Assembly (NCBI GenBank): GCA_947647735.1
Contig: CANSLJ010000020.1
Coordinates: 1 to 64,000, forward strand
Reading direction: 5' to 3'
Source: an uncultured bacterium
GTDB lineage: Bacteria > Bacillota > Clostridia > Lachnospirales > Lachnospiraceae
Length of the DNA stretch: 64,000 nt
Shown: positions 8,706-15,902 of the stretch, piece after piece
Position numbering within the stretch: the first letter of the stretch is position 1
How the letters are laid out: every line of letters starts with the position of its first letter
The notes under the pieces: generated by a model
Told to the model about the DNA's origin: nothing
The model's database searches: none
Seen by the model: the letters and a program-made list of their open reading frames with translations, nothing else
Translations under genes and position numbers: made by a program

Positions 8706-9725
8706 TTAAGACTGCATAATCTTTATACTGTCACGAACTACAATGCTGAACGGAAGGACTATCGCCCGCTGAGTCCGCTCTTTCCCCTCTATCAGATCTA
8801 TCAGAATGCGGACTGCCTTGATACCCTTTTCCATCACATTCTGCTTTACAGTCGTAAGATGGGGCCTGACCACCTGAGCAAAATCATTATCATCAAAACC
8901 TGCAACTGAAATATCCTCCGGAATATTGACACCTCTGTCTTCCAGATAATTTACAAGCCATGCTGCATAATAATCCGAGCTGCAGAGCACAGCCGTATAT
9001 TCCCCTACCATACAGTATATCGCTTCCATCGCGCCTTCCATACCCAGCTCTCCTATACTGACAGCCGGAAAGCTTTCCCTGTCACTGGGAAGCCCATATT
9101 TTTTGAGTGCCCGGACGCTCCCTTTATAGCGTTCCCCCGCGATTCCATCTGTTCCATAAGAAAAATAAGCAAATTTCTTATGGCCGCACCGGATAATGTA
9201 TTCTGTAATATCATAACCGCCTTTCTCATCATCCAACGCAATATTTACTTCCTGACTTTCTTTCACATAATTCACACAGTCGATCAGAACCATCGGCTTT
9301 TTGTAGCCCCGCTTTAAGGCCTCCACATCCTCATAATCCACACTGACAACGATAAGTCCGTCAATATTCCAGGAATTGACACATTTTATGATATCTCCTA
9401 TATTATCCGCAATATGCATCATCAGATAATATCCCTTCGCACGCACCACCTGTTCGATAGCGCCTACAATCTCGCTGTAAAAAGGATCTCGGAGCATGTT
9501 TTCATGCCTGCCGGTCTTTTCCTTCATGACGATACCTATGATCTTAGAATAATTGCGTGCCAGATTCTGTGCGCTGATATTTGGAATATATCCGCATTCT
9601 TTTACGGTCTTCTGCACCAGTTCTATCGTAGCCGGGGAAACCTCCGTTGTCTTTCCATGCAGTACATTCGATATGGTAGTTGTGCTTACGCCAAGCATTT
9701 TAGCCATTTCTTTAATTGTAACCAA
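8706..9725 (-). CDS. LacI-family transcriptional repressor
   Basis: A 339-residue LacI/GalR-family regulator. The N-terminus (IKEMAKMLGVSTTTISNVLHGK) is the helix-turn-helix and hinge region. The rest is the periplasmic-binding-protein-like ligand domain that binds the inducing sugar. The start is a TTG at 9723-9725, supported by GAGGGA seven bases upstream; no better ATG precedes the DNA-binding domain. It is 36 bases downstream of the FGGY kinase gene, in the same direction, and ends just before operator O2. It probably represses the binding-protein/permease/glucosidase operon. Confidence 0.93.
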   Translation of the reverse strand: MVTIKEMAKMLGVSTTTISNVLHGKTTEVSPATIELVQKTVKECGYIPNISAQNLARNYSKIIGIVMKEKTGRHENMLRDPFYSEIVGAIEQVVRAKGYYLMMHIADNIGDIIKCVNSWNIDGLIVVSVDYEDVEALKRGYKKPMVLIDCVNYVKESQEVNIALDDEKGGYDITEYIIRCGHKKFAYFSYGTDGIAGERYKGSVRALKKYGLPSDRESFPAVSIGELGMEGAMEAIYCMVGEYTAVLCSSDYYAAWLVNYLEDRGVNIPEDISVAGFDDNDFAQVVRPHLTTVKQNVMEKGIKAVRILIDLIEGKERTQRAIVLPFSIVVRDSIKIMQS

Positions 9726-9761
9726 GTAAATTCCCTCTTTTCTGCTGCAGATGTTGCGCCT

Positions 9762-11231
9762 TTATCTGCCTGATCTTTCATAAAGCTCATTCATTTCTTC
9801 CTGCAGTTCTTCGTAAATTTTGTGAATTTCCGCATGACATTCATATTCTTCTGACCTGCTTCCGGCGCGGATCACAGAAAAAGCCTCTTTCATACTCTGA
9901 TACTGTTTCATTGCCACTGCCGCAACCATCAGCGCGCCGATCGCCGTACTTTCCGCGTTGTCCATACGCACAATACGTTTTCCGTAAACTTCCGCCTGCA
10001 TCTGATTAAATGCCTCGCTTCTGGAAAGCCCTCCGTTTATCAGGATCTTATCGATAGGTACATATCCCTCGAAAGAAGCAATATTATTTTGTATTTCCAT
10101 GCAGATACTCTCCAAAAGTGCCTTCAGCATGTCTTCTCTGGAAGTATTTAATGTAATGTTGCTAAAAGAAGCTGTTGCATCACTGTTCCAGTCCGGCGTG
10201 GACCTTCCCTGAAAATACGGCAGTACCCGACAGCCATGCGAACCAGCAGGGATCTCCTTCAGGATCTCATTCATACGTCCATAGAAATCCGTCTCTTCCT
10301 GATAAAAGTTTCTTTTAAACCATTCCATAGCTGAAGTACATGTCAGCATATTAGCTTCCAGGATATATTCTCCGGCGGCAGAAGATGCATTGCAGACCAC
10401 ATTCCAATCCAGACCTTCCGGCACATTATGACAGGTTGTCAAAAGAAATCCTCCGGTGCCAAGAGTAAGAGATACCTGCCCTTCCTCTACCACGCCCTGC
10501 CCCAGCATACCGCACTGCTGATCGCCGCCGGCGCTGATCACGGGAATTCCCGCCGAAATGCCGCTCTCTCTGGCAAACGCTTCTGTCGTATATCCCATAA
10601 TGCTCCCCGGCTCTTTCAGTTCACAGAGTTTCTCTTCCTCCACTTCCATCAGTTCCAGTAATCTTGCATCCCATGTGCGGGTCTTCAGATTCATTAAAAG
10701 AGAACGGCTGCCGTAAGTGTGATCCGTATAAAAATTGCCGGTCATATGGTAGACCAGATAGTCAGGAATTACCGTCAGCTTATAAGCTTTCTGATAAATT
10801 TCCGGGCAGTTCCTCCTGAGCCATTTCATCTTTGTTCCGGAAAATACCGGATTCACCCGTGAACCGCAAAGCTCAAAAATCTCCCTGTGATACGGCTCCA
10901 TTTCCTGGCAGATCGGCACTGTCCGTTTATCCTGCCACATCAGAGCATTATGCAAATGGTTGCCTTTTTCATCCACCGGGATTACGGAAGAACGCTGTGA
11001 TGTCAATGCCACTGCATCAACTCTCTCTCCTTTTTTATCGGCAAAAACTGCCATTTCTTTGACAATCTCCGTCATATTGTTTTTGAAATCCAGTGGATCT
11101 TGTTCAAGCCATCCATTTTCCAGTGTAATGACTTGATACTCCTTTTGAACTGTATGTAACAGCTCGCCGTTTTGCCGGAATAAAATCCCGCGCATGCTGG
11201 ATGTTCCCACATCCAAGATCAAAAAATTCAT
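9762..11231 (-). CDS. FGGY-family carbohydrate kinase
   Basis: A 489-residue sugar kinase of the FGGY family (xylulokinase/glycerol kinase superfamily), full length. The N-terminal phosphate motif is DVGTSSMRG; the second domain shows GGDQQCGMLGQG, LGTGG, and a nucleotide-site ILINGGLSRSEAFNQMQAE. It would phosphorylate a pentulose, hexulose or polyol in the cytoplasm. The substrate is not clear, and it is unexpected beside alpha-glucosidases, which release glucose. The start has AAGGAGG upstream. It forms a two-gene unit with the LacI-type regulator gene. The copy of the 36-bp repeat at 11285-11320 lies in its promoter region. Confidence 0.88.
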   Translation of the reverse strand: MNFLILDVGTSSMRGILFRQNGELLHTVQKEYQVITLENGWLEQDPLDFKNNMTEIVKEMAVFADKKGERVDAVALTSQRSSVIPVDEKGNHLHNALMWQDKRTVPICQEMEPYHREIFELCGSRVNPVFSGTKMKWLRRNCPEIYQKAYKLTVIPDYLVYHMTGNFYTDHTYGSRSLLMNLKTRTWDARLLELMEVEEEKLCELKEPGSIMGYTTEAFARESGISAGIPVISAGGDQQCGMLGQGVVEEGQVSLTLGTGGFLLTTCHNVPEGLDWNVVCNASSAAGEYILEANMLTCTSAMEWFKRNFYQEETDFYGRMNEILKEIPAGSHGCRVLPYFQGRSTPDWNSDATASFSNITLNTSREDMLKALLESICMEIQNNIASFEGYVPIDKILINGGLSRSEAFNQMQAEVYGKRIVRMDNAESTAIGALMVAAVAMKQYQSMKEAFSVIRAGSRSEEYECHAEIHKIYEELQEEMNELYERSGR

Positions 11232-11284
11232 GGTTTCCTCCTTTTTAATAAATTTTACAGCATTGTATCACATACCAACTGTTC

Positions 11285-11320
11285 AAGAGAAGAATAATCT
11301 TCTAAAAAAAATATAAAAAT
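11285..11320 (-). repeat. 36-bp intergenic repeat, copy 2
   Basis: Differs from 731-766 at a single position. It lies between the FGGY kinase start (minus) and the promoter of the Fur-family gene (plus). A possible -10 (TACAAT, complement of 11262-11267) of the kinase lies 17 bases from its edge. Confidence 0.7.
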
Positions 11321-11332
11321 GAACCGTTAGTG

Positions 11333-11360
11333 TTGACAAGTTTAAAAATTATGCTATATT
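11333..11360 (+). promoter_or_regulatory. Promoter of the Fur/PerR-family gene
   Basis: A consensus -35 TTGACA (11333-11338) is followed after 16 bases by TATATT (11355-11360). The spacing to the start codon allows a leader that contains the inverted repeat at 11361-11383. Confidence 0.7.
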
Positions 11361-11383
11361 AAAATAGTAATCATTCCTATTTT
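11361..11383. promoter_or_regulatory. Putative Fur/PerR operator
   Basis: AAAATAG and CTATTTT form a perfect 7-bp inverted repeat around a 9-base centre containing TAATCATT, which resembles Fur-family boxes. It overlaps the transcription start region of the regulator gene, so autoregulation is likely. Confidence 0.5.
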
Positions 11384-11398
11384 TATAAAGGAGACTAT

Positions 11399-11836
11399 AT
11401 GGCACTGAAATACAGCAGGCAGAGAGAAGTTATCAAAGAATGCCTTATGAATAGAGATGACCACCCCACGGCGGATATGGTCTATATGGATGTCCGGGAA
11501 ACTTTTCCCAATATCAGCCTCGGTACGGTTTACCGTAATCTTCAGCTCCTTACGGATTTAGGTGAGATCCAGAAGCTGAACGTCGGGGACGGTGTGGATC
11601 ATTTTGACGCGAAGACCTTTCCGCATTATCATTTTATCTGTAAGGAATGCGGCAGTGTGATCGATCTGCAGATGGACAATATCGATACGATAAAGGATAT
11701 CGCGGGAGTTAATTTTGACGGACAGATTGCCGGGCATATCACCTATTTCTACGGCGTATGCGGCAACTGCTGCAAAATGGCGGGCAAAACCCACATTGCG
11801 GATACTTTGGAGGAAAAAATCCCTGCCAATGCATAA
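11399..11836 (+). CDS. Fur-family regulator, probably PerR
   Basis: A 145-residue Fur-family metal-dependent repressor. The winged-helix half includes LGTVYRNLQLL; the C-terminal half has the HYHFICKECG metal region and two Cys pairs (CKEC and CGNC) for the structural zinc. PerR, the peroxide sensor, is favoured over Fur or Zur because the next genes encode rubrerythrin and rubredoxin, typical PerR targets in clostridia. Sequence alone cannot separate these subfamilies securely. The start follows AAAGGAG. Confidence 0.85.
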   Translation: MALKYSRQREVIKECLMNRDDHPTADMVYMDVRETFPNISLGTVYRNLQLLTDLGEIQKLNVGDGVDHFDAKTFPHYHFICKECGSVIDLQMDNIDTIKDIAGVNFDGQIAGHITYFYGVCGNCCKMAGKTHIADTLEEKIPANA

Positions 11837-11909
11837 AAACGGTAACAGCCGGGTATTTTCCCGGTTATAATAAAAAATCATATCTTTAAAGAGAAAAGGA
11901 GAAAAAACA

Positions 11910-12449
11910 ATGAAATTTGTATGTCAGGTATGCGGCTATGTCCACGAGGGAGATCAGGCTCCTGAGAAATGTCCCCAGTGTGGTGTTGGTCCTGAAAAGT
12001 TCACAGCACAGGGCGAAGAAATGACATGGGCTGCAGAGCACGTTGTAGGCGTGGCTAAGGGCGTTTCCGAAGACATCTTAGCAGACTTAAGAGCAAACTT
12101 TAACGGTGAGTGCTCAGAAGTTGGTATGTACCTTGCTATGGCAAGAGTTGCTCACAGAGAAGGCTATCCGGAAATCGGCCTTTACTGGGAAAAAGCTGCT
12201 TATGAAGAAGCTGAACATGCTGCTAAATTTGCAGAGCTGCTCGGTGAAGTGGTAACAGATTCCACAAAGAAGAACCTTGAGATGAGAGTAGAAGCTGAAA
12301 ACGGCGCTACAGCAGGTAAGTTTGACCTTGCCAAGAGAGCAAAAGCTGCCAACCTTGATGCGATCCATGACACCGTACATGAAATGGCAAGAGATGAAGC
12401 TCGCCACGGCAAAGCATTCAAAGGCCTGTTAGACAGGTACTTTGGTTAA
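11910..12449 (+). CDS. Reverse rubrerythrin
   Basis: A 179-residue peroxide-reducing non-haem iron protein. The rubredoxin-like Fe(Cys)4 domain is at the N-terminus ([10 protein letters not shown] ... CPQCG, about residues 5-24). It is followed by a ferritin-like di-iron domain with ExxH-type ligands (EEAEHAAKF and DEARHGKAF). This domain order is the reverse of classical rubrerythrin and is common in clostridia. It removes hydrogen peroxide in the cytoplasm using electrons from rubredoxin, encoded 50 bases downstream. The start follows AAAGGAG. Confidence 0.95.
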   Translation: MKFVCQVCGYVHEGDQAPEKCPQCGVGPEKFTAQGEEMTWAAEHVVGVAKGVSEDILADLRANFNGECSEVGMYLAMARVAHREGYPEIGLYWEKAAYEEAEHAAKFAELLGEVVTDSTKKNLEMRVEAENGATAGKFDLAKRAKAANLDAIHDTVHEMARDEARHGKAFKGLLDRYFG

Positions 12450-12499
12450 TCTGTAACAATATTTACACTATAAAATACAAACGATAAGGAGATTTTATT

Positions 12500-12670
12500 A
12501 TGGACAAATATTTTTGCAATCCCTGTGGTTACACTTATGATCCTGAGAAAGGTGATCCTGAACACGGCATAGCTCCCGGAACAGCTTTTACTGATCTGCC
12601 GGACAACTGGGTATGCCCTGTATGCGGCATTGACAAATCCATGTTCAAGCGTGTTGTAGAAACACCCTAA
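12500..12670 (+). CDS. Rubredoxin
   Basis: A 56-residue one-iron electron carrier. Both Cys pairs are visible: CNPCGY near the N-terminus and [11 protein letters not shown] near the C-terminus. The linker [15 protein letters not shown] is typical of the family. It should pass electrons to the rubrerythrin encoded just upstream. The ATG at 12500 is preceded by AAGGAG. The gene is followed by a hairpin at 12705-12731 that probably ends the PerR/rubrerythrin/rubredoxin unit. Confidence 0.95.
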   Translation: MDKYFCNPCGYTYDPEKGDPEHGIAPGTAFTDLPDNWVCPVCGIDKSMFKRVVETP

Positions 12671-12704
12671 ATTTTAAATTCTCTGAAAAATATTGTAAAA
12701 GTGT

Positions 12705-12731
12705 GGCAGCAGAAAGATTGTTTCTGCTGCC
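12705..12731 (+). terminator. Terminator after rubredoxin
   Basis: An 11-bp perfect stem GGCAGCAGAAA/TTTCTGCTGCC with a 5-base loop. The following tract is only moderately U-rich. Confidence 0.65.
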
Positions 12732-12851
12732 ATTTCTGCCTTCAACGGACTGCCGGCTATTTCCGTAAAAGATTTCCAAAAATTTAAAAACCTTTTTTTC
12801 TCCCTATCATCATATATTTAAAATGCCGATATATTAACAGAGAAAACAGTA

Positions 12852-14516
12852 ATGCAGGTGCAGGCAATGAAAGAAACAAACACAGAACAAAAAAAGCAGA
12901 AAAACAGTAAAAAAAGCGGTCCCCTCAGATCAAAACTGCCTTTCTGGCTTATCGGTATTTCGGGAATCGTGATCCTTTTATATCTTCTCATCGGAACCAC
13001 TTACCAAAAAGTCTTTTTTCCCGCCACCATCATAAACGGCGTCAATGTATCCGGGCTTGATATCCGGCAGGCACAGGAAGCGGTAAACGCCGCCGCCGGA
13101 GAATACATATTAACACTGGAAGAAGCGGAAGAAAGGACAGAACAGATATCCGGCAGCGACATCGGGCTTTATACGATAGACGACGGATCGCTGCACGCCA
13201 TACTGGGCAGCCAGAATATGCTGACCTGGGGCTTTCAGGCTTTTCATCAGAAAAACTACTCTCTGGATGCAGATTATGACGAAGAAAAACTCCACGCCGC
13301 AGTAGATGCCTTATCCTGTATGGATCAGTCTAAATGGATCTCTCCCGAAAGTGCATATATCCGTTATGAAAAGAGCACCGGCTATCAGATCGAACCCGAA
13401 GTTGCCGGTAATGAGATTCTGGCAGACAGACTTTTTGAAGCCGTATCGCAGGCTGTCTGCCATATGGATGACACACTCTCCCTGAGGGATGCGGAAGTTT
13501 ACAGGCTTCCCCGTATTTCCTCGGAAGATTCCTCCCTGCAGGAACAGCTTGCCCTGCTGCAGGGCTATTCTGACATGACTGTCACTTATCAGTTCGGGAA
13601 CCAGACAGAAGTGCTGGATGGAGATACCCTTTCGGAATGGATCTCTGTAAGCAAAAGCGGAAGAAGGACCATTGACCGGGAAGCTGTAGCACAGTATGTA
13701 AAGGAACTGGCAAAGAAATATAATACCGCCTACTCCGCAAAAACACTGGAAACCTCCTACGGGGAAACTGTCACGATCAAAAACGGCTATTACGGCTGGA
13801 TGATCGATAAGGAAACAGAGACAGATAATCTGATGAAGATTCTCCGCGAAGGCGAAAGCGTCACCATAGAACCTGCATACCTTATGGAGGCGGCAAGCCA
13901 TGACGGTCCTGACTACGGCGATACTTATGTGGAGATCAACCTTACGGCGCAACATCTGTTTTTTTATAAAGACGGGGAACTTTTGATAGAATCCGACTTC
14001 GTCTCCGGCAATCCCGCCCGGGGCAACGATACGCCTGCAGGTGCCTATTCCCTGACTTACAAAGAACGGAATGCCACCTTAAAAGGACAGAATTACAGGA
14101 CTCCTGTATCTTACTGGATGCCTTTCAACGGAAATATCGGTATGCATGACAGTTCCTGGCGTTCTACCTTCGGCGGCTCTATCTATAAAACAAACGGTTC
14201 CCACGGCTGTATCAACCTTCCGCCTTCCGTGGCCGCAACGATTTTTGAAAACATTGAGCAGGGGATGCCTGTTTTATGCTATCATTTGGGGGGAACGGAA
14301 CAGACTCACGCCACCAATCTTTCCGGCGATAAAGTAGGAGGGCATGCTGTAGCTCCCGAACCGGAACCGGTGATACCTGTTTTGCCCGATGGCAGCATTC
14401 TGCCTCCTGACGCGCAGACCGTACCGGCGGATGGAACCGTCATACCGGAAGGGCAGATAACACCGGATAGCGGAGCTGTGGCGCCGGAACCAGAAACTAC
14501 TATACCAATACCTTAA
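12852..14516 (+). CDS. L,D-transpeptidase (YkuD) with PG-binding domains
   Basis: A 554-residue cell-wall enzyme. After a short basic cytoplasmic tail it has one membrane anchor (about residues 36-55). Then come two putative peptidoglycan-binding-4-type regions, the first at VNVSGLDIRQAQEAV, and a YkuD catalytic domain. The active-site motif is SHGCINLP with nucleophile Cys about residue 453. The C-terminal tail is rich in Pro and acidic residues. It makes 3-3 peptide cross-links in peptidoglycan outside the membrane. The start could also be the ATG at 12867; neither has a strong ribosome site. Its end overlaps the convergent lipid-kinase gene by four bases. Confidence 0.92.
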   Translation: MQVQAMKETNTEQKKQKNSKKSGPLRSKLPFWLIGISGIVILLYLLIGTTYQKVFFPATIINGVNVSGLDIRQAQEAVNAAAGEYILTLEEAEERTEQISGSDIGLYTIDDGSLHAILGSQNMLTWGFQAFHQKNYSLDADYDEEKLHAAVDALSCMDQSKWISPESAYIRYEKSTGYQIEPEVAGNEILADRLFEAVSQAVCHMDDTLSLRDAEVYRLPRISSEDSSLQEQLALLQGYSDMTVTYQFGNQTEVLDGDTLSEWISVSKSGRRTIDREAVAQYVKELAKKYNTAYSAKTLETSYGETVTIKNGYYGWMIDKETETDNLMKILREGESVTIEPAYLMEAASHDGPDYGDTYVEINLTAQHLFFYKDGELLIESDFVSGNPARGNDTPAGAYSLTYKERNATLKGQNYRTPVSYWMPFNGNIGMHDSSWRSTFGGSIYKTNGSHGCINLPPSVAATIFENIEQGMPVLCYHLGGTEQTHATNLSGDKVGGHAVAPEPEPVIPVLPDGSILPPDAQTVPADGTVIPEGQITPDSGAVAPEPETTIPIP

Positions 14517-15394
14517 CAGACGATCGACAACAGTTTCCTCCTGTTCTCGATCCTTACCACCGCTTCCTCGCCGCCGAACTCCCCGTCCAACGCCCAGGAA
14601 ACTTTTTCTTCCGACCGCAGTATCACCTTTGAAGTCTTTTTATAAAAAATATGCTGATTATCCGCAAACTTCTCACTGAGCAGGGAAAGCCCGATCTCGT
14701 TTAAAGCGACAAGGCTCTTCGGCACCTTAACAAGAACTACCTCAAACAACCCGTCATCCAGGGAAGTATCGGAAGGCAGGATATTTTTGAAGCCGCCGAT
14801 GGATAAGGAATTTGTGACCATACCGAGAATGAAATCACCCTCTATGGTCTCATCTTCCAGTTCCACCGCCATATGATAACTCTTCAACTCCGTAACGCTC
14901 TTGATCCCTTCAAGAATATAGGCGGCATGCCCCAGCAGGTTTTTCGCCTTCTGGGATGTGGTATAGGAGACCTTTGTAAAAAGTCCGAATGCCGCTACAT
15001 ACAAAAAATACCGGGAGGCATTGAACCGTCCCACATCGATCCATCTCGGTGTTCCCTTCACTGTGTTTTCCAACAGCATATCCGCATCTCCGGAAAGCCC
15101 GAGGCTGTACGCAAAATCGTTTGTGGAGCCGGAGGGGATATAAGCGATCTGTGCCGGCAGGTTTTTCCGTATCAGAAAAGAGACCGTTATATTCAGCGTA
15201 CCGTCTCCGCCGCTGCATACGATCAGGTCATATGATTTAAAATCTATATTTTTTGCATAATCCTCCAACCGGCTTACCAGACAGACCGTGACAAGATAAT
15301 CCTGGCTGTCATAATACTCTACCGCTTTCTGCAGATTGAGCCTTGTTTTTGTCATGCCGGATACGGGATTGTAGATCAATAAAAGTTTTTTCAT
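14513..15394 (-). CDS. Diacylglycerol/lipid kinase family protein
   Basis: A 293-residue member of the DagK/YegS/BmrU lipid-kinase family. The nucleotide-binding motif is CSGGDGTLN and the N-terminus reads LLIYNPVSG, both hallmarks. It phosphorylates a lipid alcohol such as diacylglycerol at the inner face of the membrane; the actual lipid is unknown. Its ATG overlaps the stop of the macrodomain gene (ATGA), so translation is coupled, and it ends the antiporter/macrodomain unit. Confidence 0.9.
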   Translation of the reverse strand: MKKLLLIYNPVSGMTKTRLNLQKAVEYYDSQDYLVTVCLVSRLEDYAKNIDFKSYDLIVCSGGDGTLNITVSFLIRKNLPAQIAYIPSGSTNDFAYSLGLSGDADMLLENTVKGTPRWIDVGRFNASRYFLYVAAFGLFTKVSYTTSQKAKNLLGHAAYILEGIKSVTELKSYHMAVELEDETIEGDFILGMVTNSLSIGGFKNILPSDTSLDDGLFEVVLVKVPKSLVALNEIGLSLLSEKFADNQHIFYKKTSKVILRSEEKVSWALDGEFGGEEAVVRIENRRKLLSIVC

Positions 15395-15894
15395 TTTATT
15401 CTATCCAAAGCCTCCTGATAATAACGATATGTTTCCCTGTCAAAGCATACCATTTGAATCTCCATTTCCGGATGCGATTCCAGAAACTTCAGGATCGTCC
15501 CCACGGCGATCTCAGATGCTTTACCCAAAGGAAATCTGTATATCCCGGTACTGATCGAGGGAAACGCCACGGTCTTACACCCATGTTCTGCCGCCAGCTT
15601 CAGGCAGCTCTCATAACAGCTTTTCAAAAGCTGCTCCTCATTTTTCTTTCCGCCGTTCCAGACCGGTCCCGGTGTATGGATCACATATTCTGCCGGAAGG
15701 CAGTATCCCTTTGTGATCTTCGCCTGCCCGGTCCTGCAGCCGTTAAGCATCCGGCACTCTCCCAGCAGTTCCGGTCCCGCAGCCCTGTGAATGGCGCCAT
15801 CCACACCGCCTCCGCCAAGAAGGCTGGTGTTGGCGGCATTCACGATCGCATCCACGCTCACCTTCGTAATATCACCCAATGTAATCTTCAGCAT
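15391..15894 (-). CDS. Macrodomain protein (ADP-ribose hydrolase type)
   Basis: A 167-residue single macrodomain of the MacroD/YmdB type. It shows VDAIVNAANTSLLGGGGVDGAIHRAAG with the substrate-loop Asn and Gly cluster, and the second loop SISTGIYRFP. Such proteins remove ADP-ribose from proteins or hydrolyse O-acetyl-ADP-ribose. The start chosen is ATG at 15894 behind GAGGAAAG; a longer frame to 15945 runs into the upstream antiporter gene and has no ribosome site. It lies 8 bases after the antiporter gene and overlaps the lipid-kinase start. No ADP-ribosyltransferase gene is visible nearby, so its target is unknown. Confidence 0.92.
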   Translation of the reverse strand: MLKITLGDITKVSVDAIVNAANTSLLGGGGVDGAIHRAAGPELLGECRMLNGCRTGQAKITKGYCLPAEYVIHTPGPVWNGGKKNEEQLLKSCYESCLKLAAEHGCKTVAFPSISTGIYRFPLGKASEIAVGTILKFLESHPEMEIQMVCFDRETYRYYQEALDRIK

Positions 15895-15902
15895 ATCTTT
15901 CC

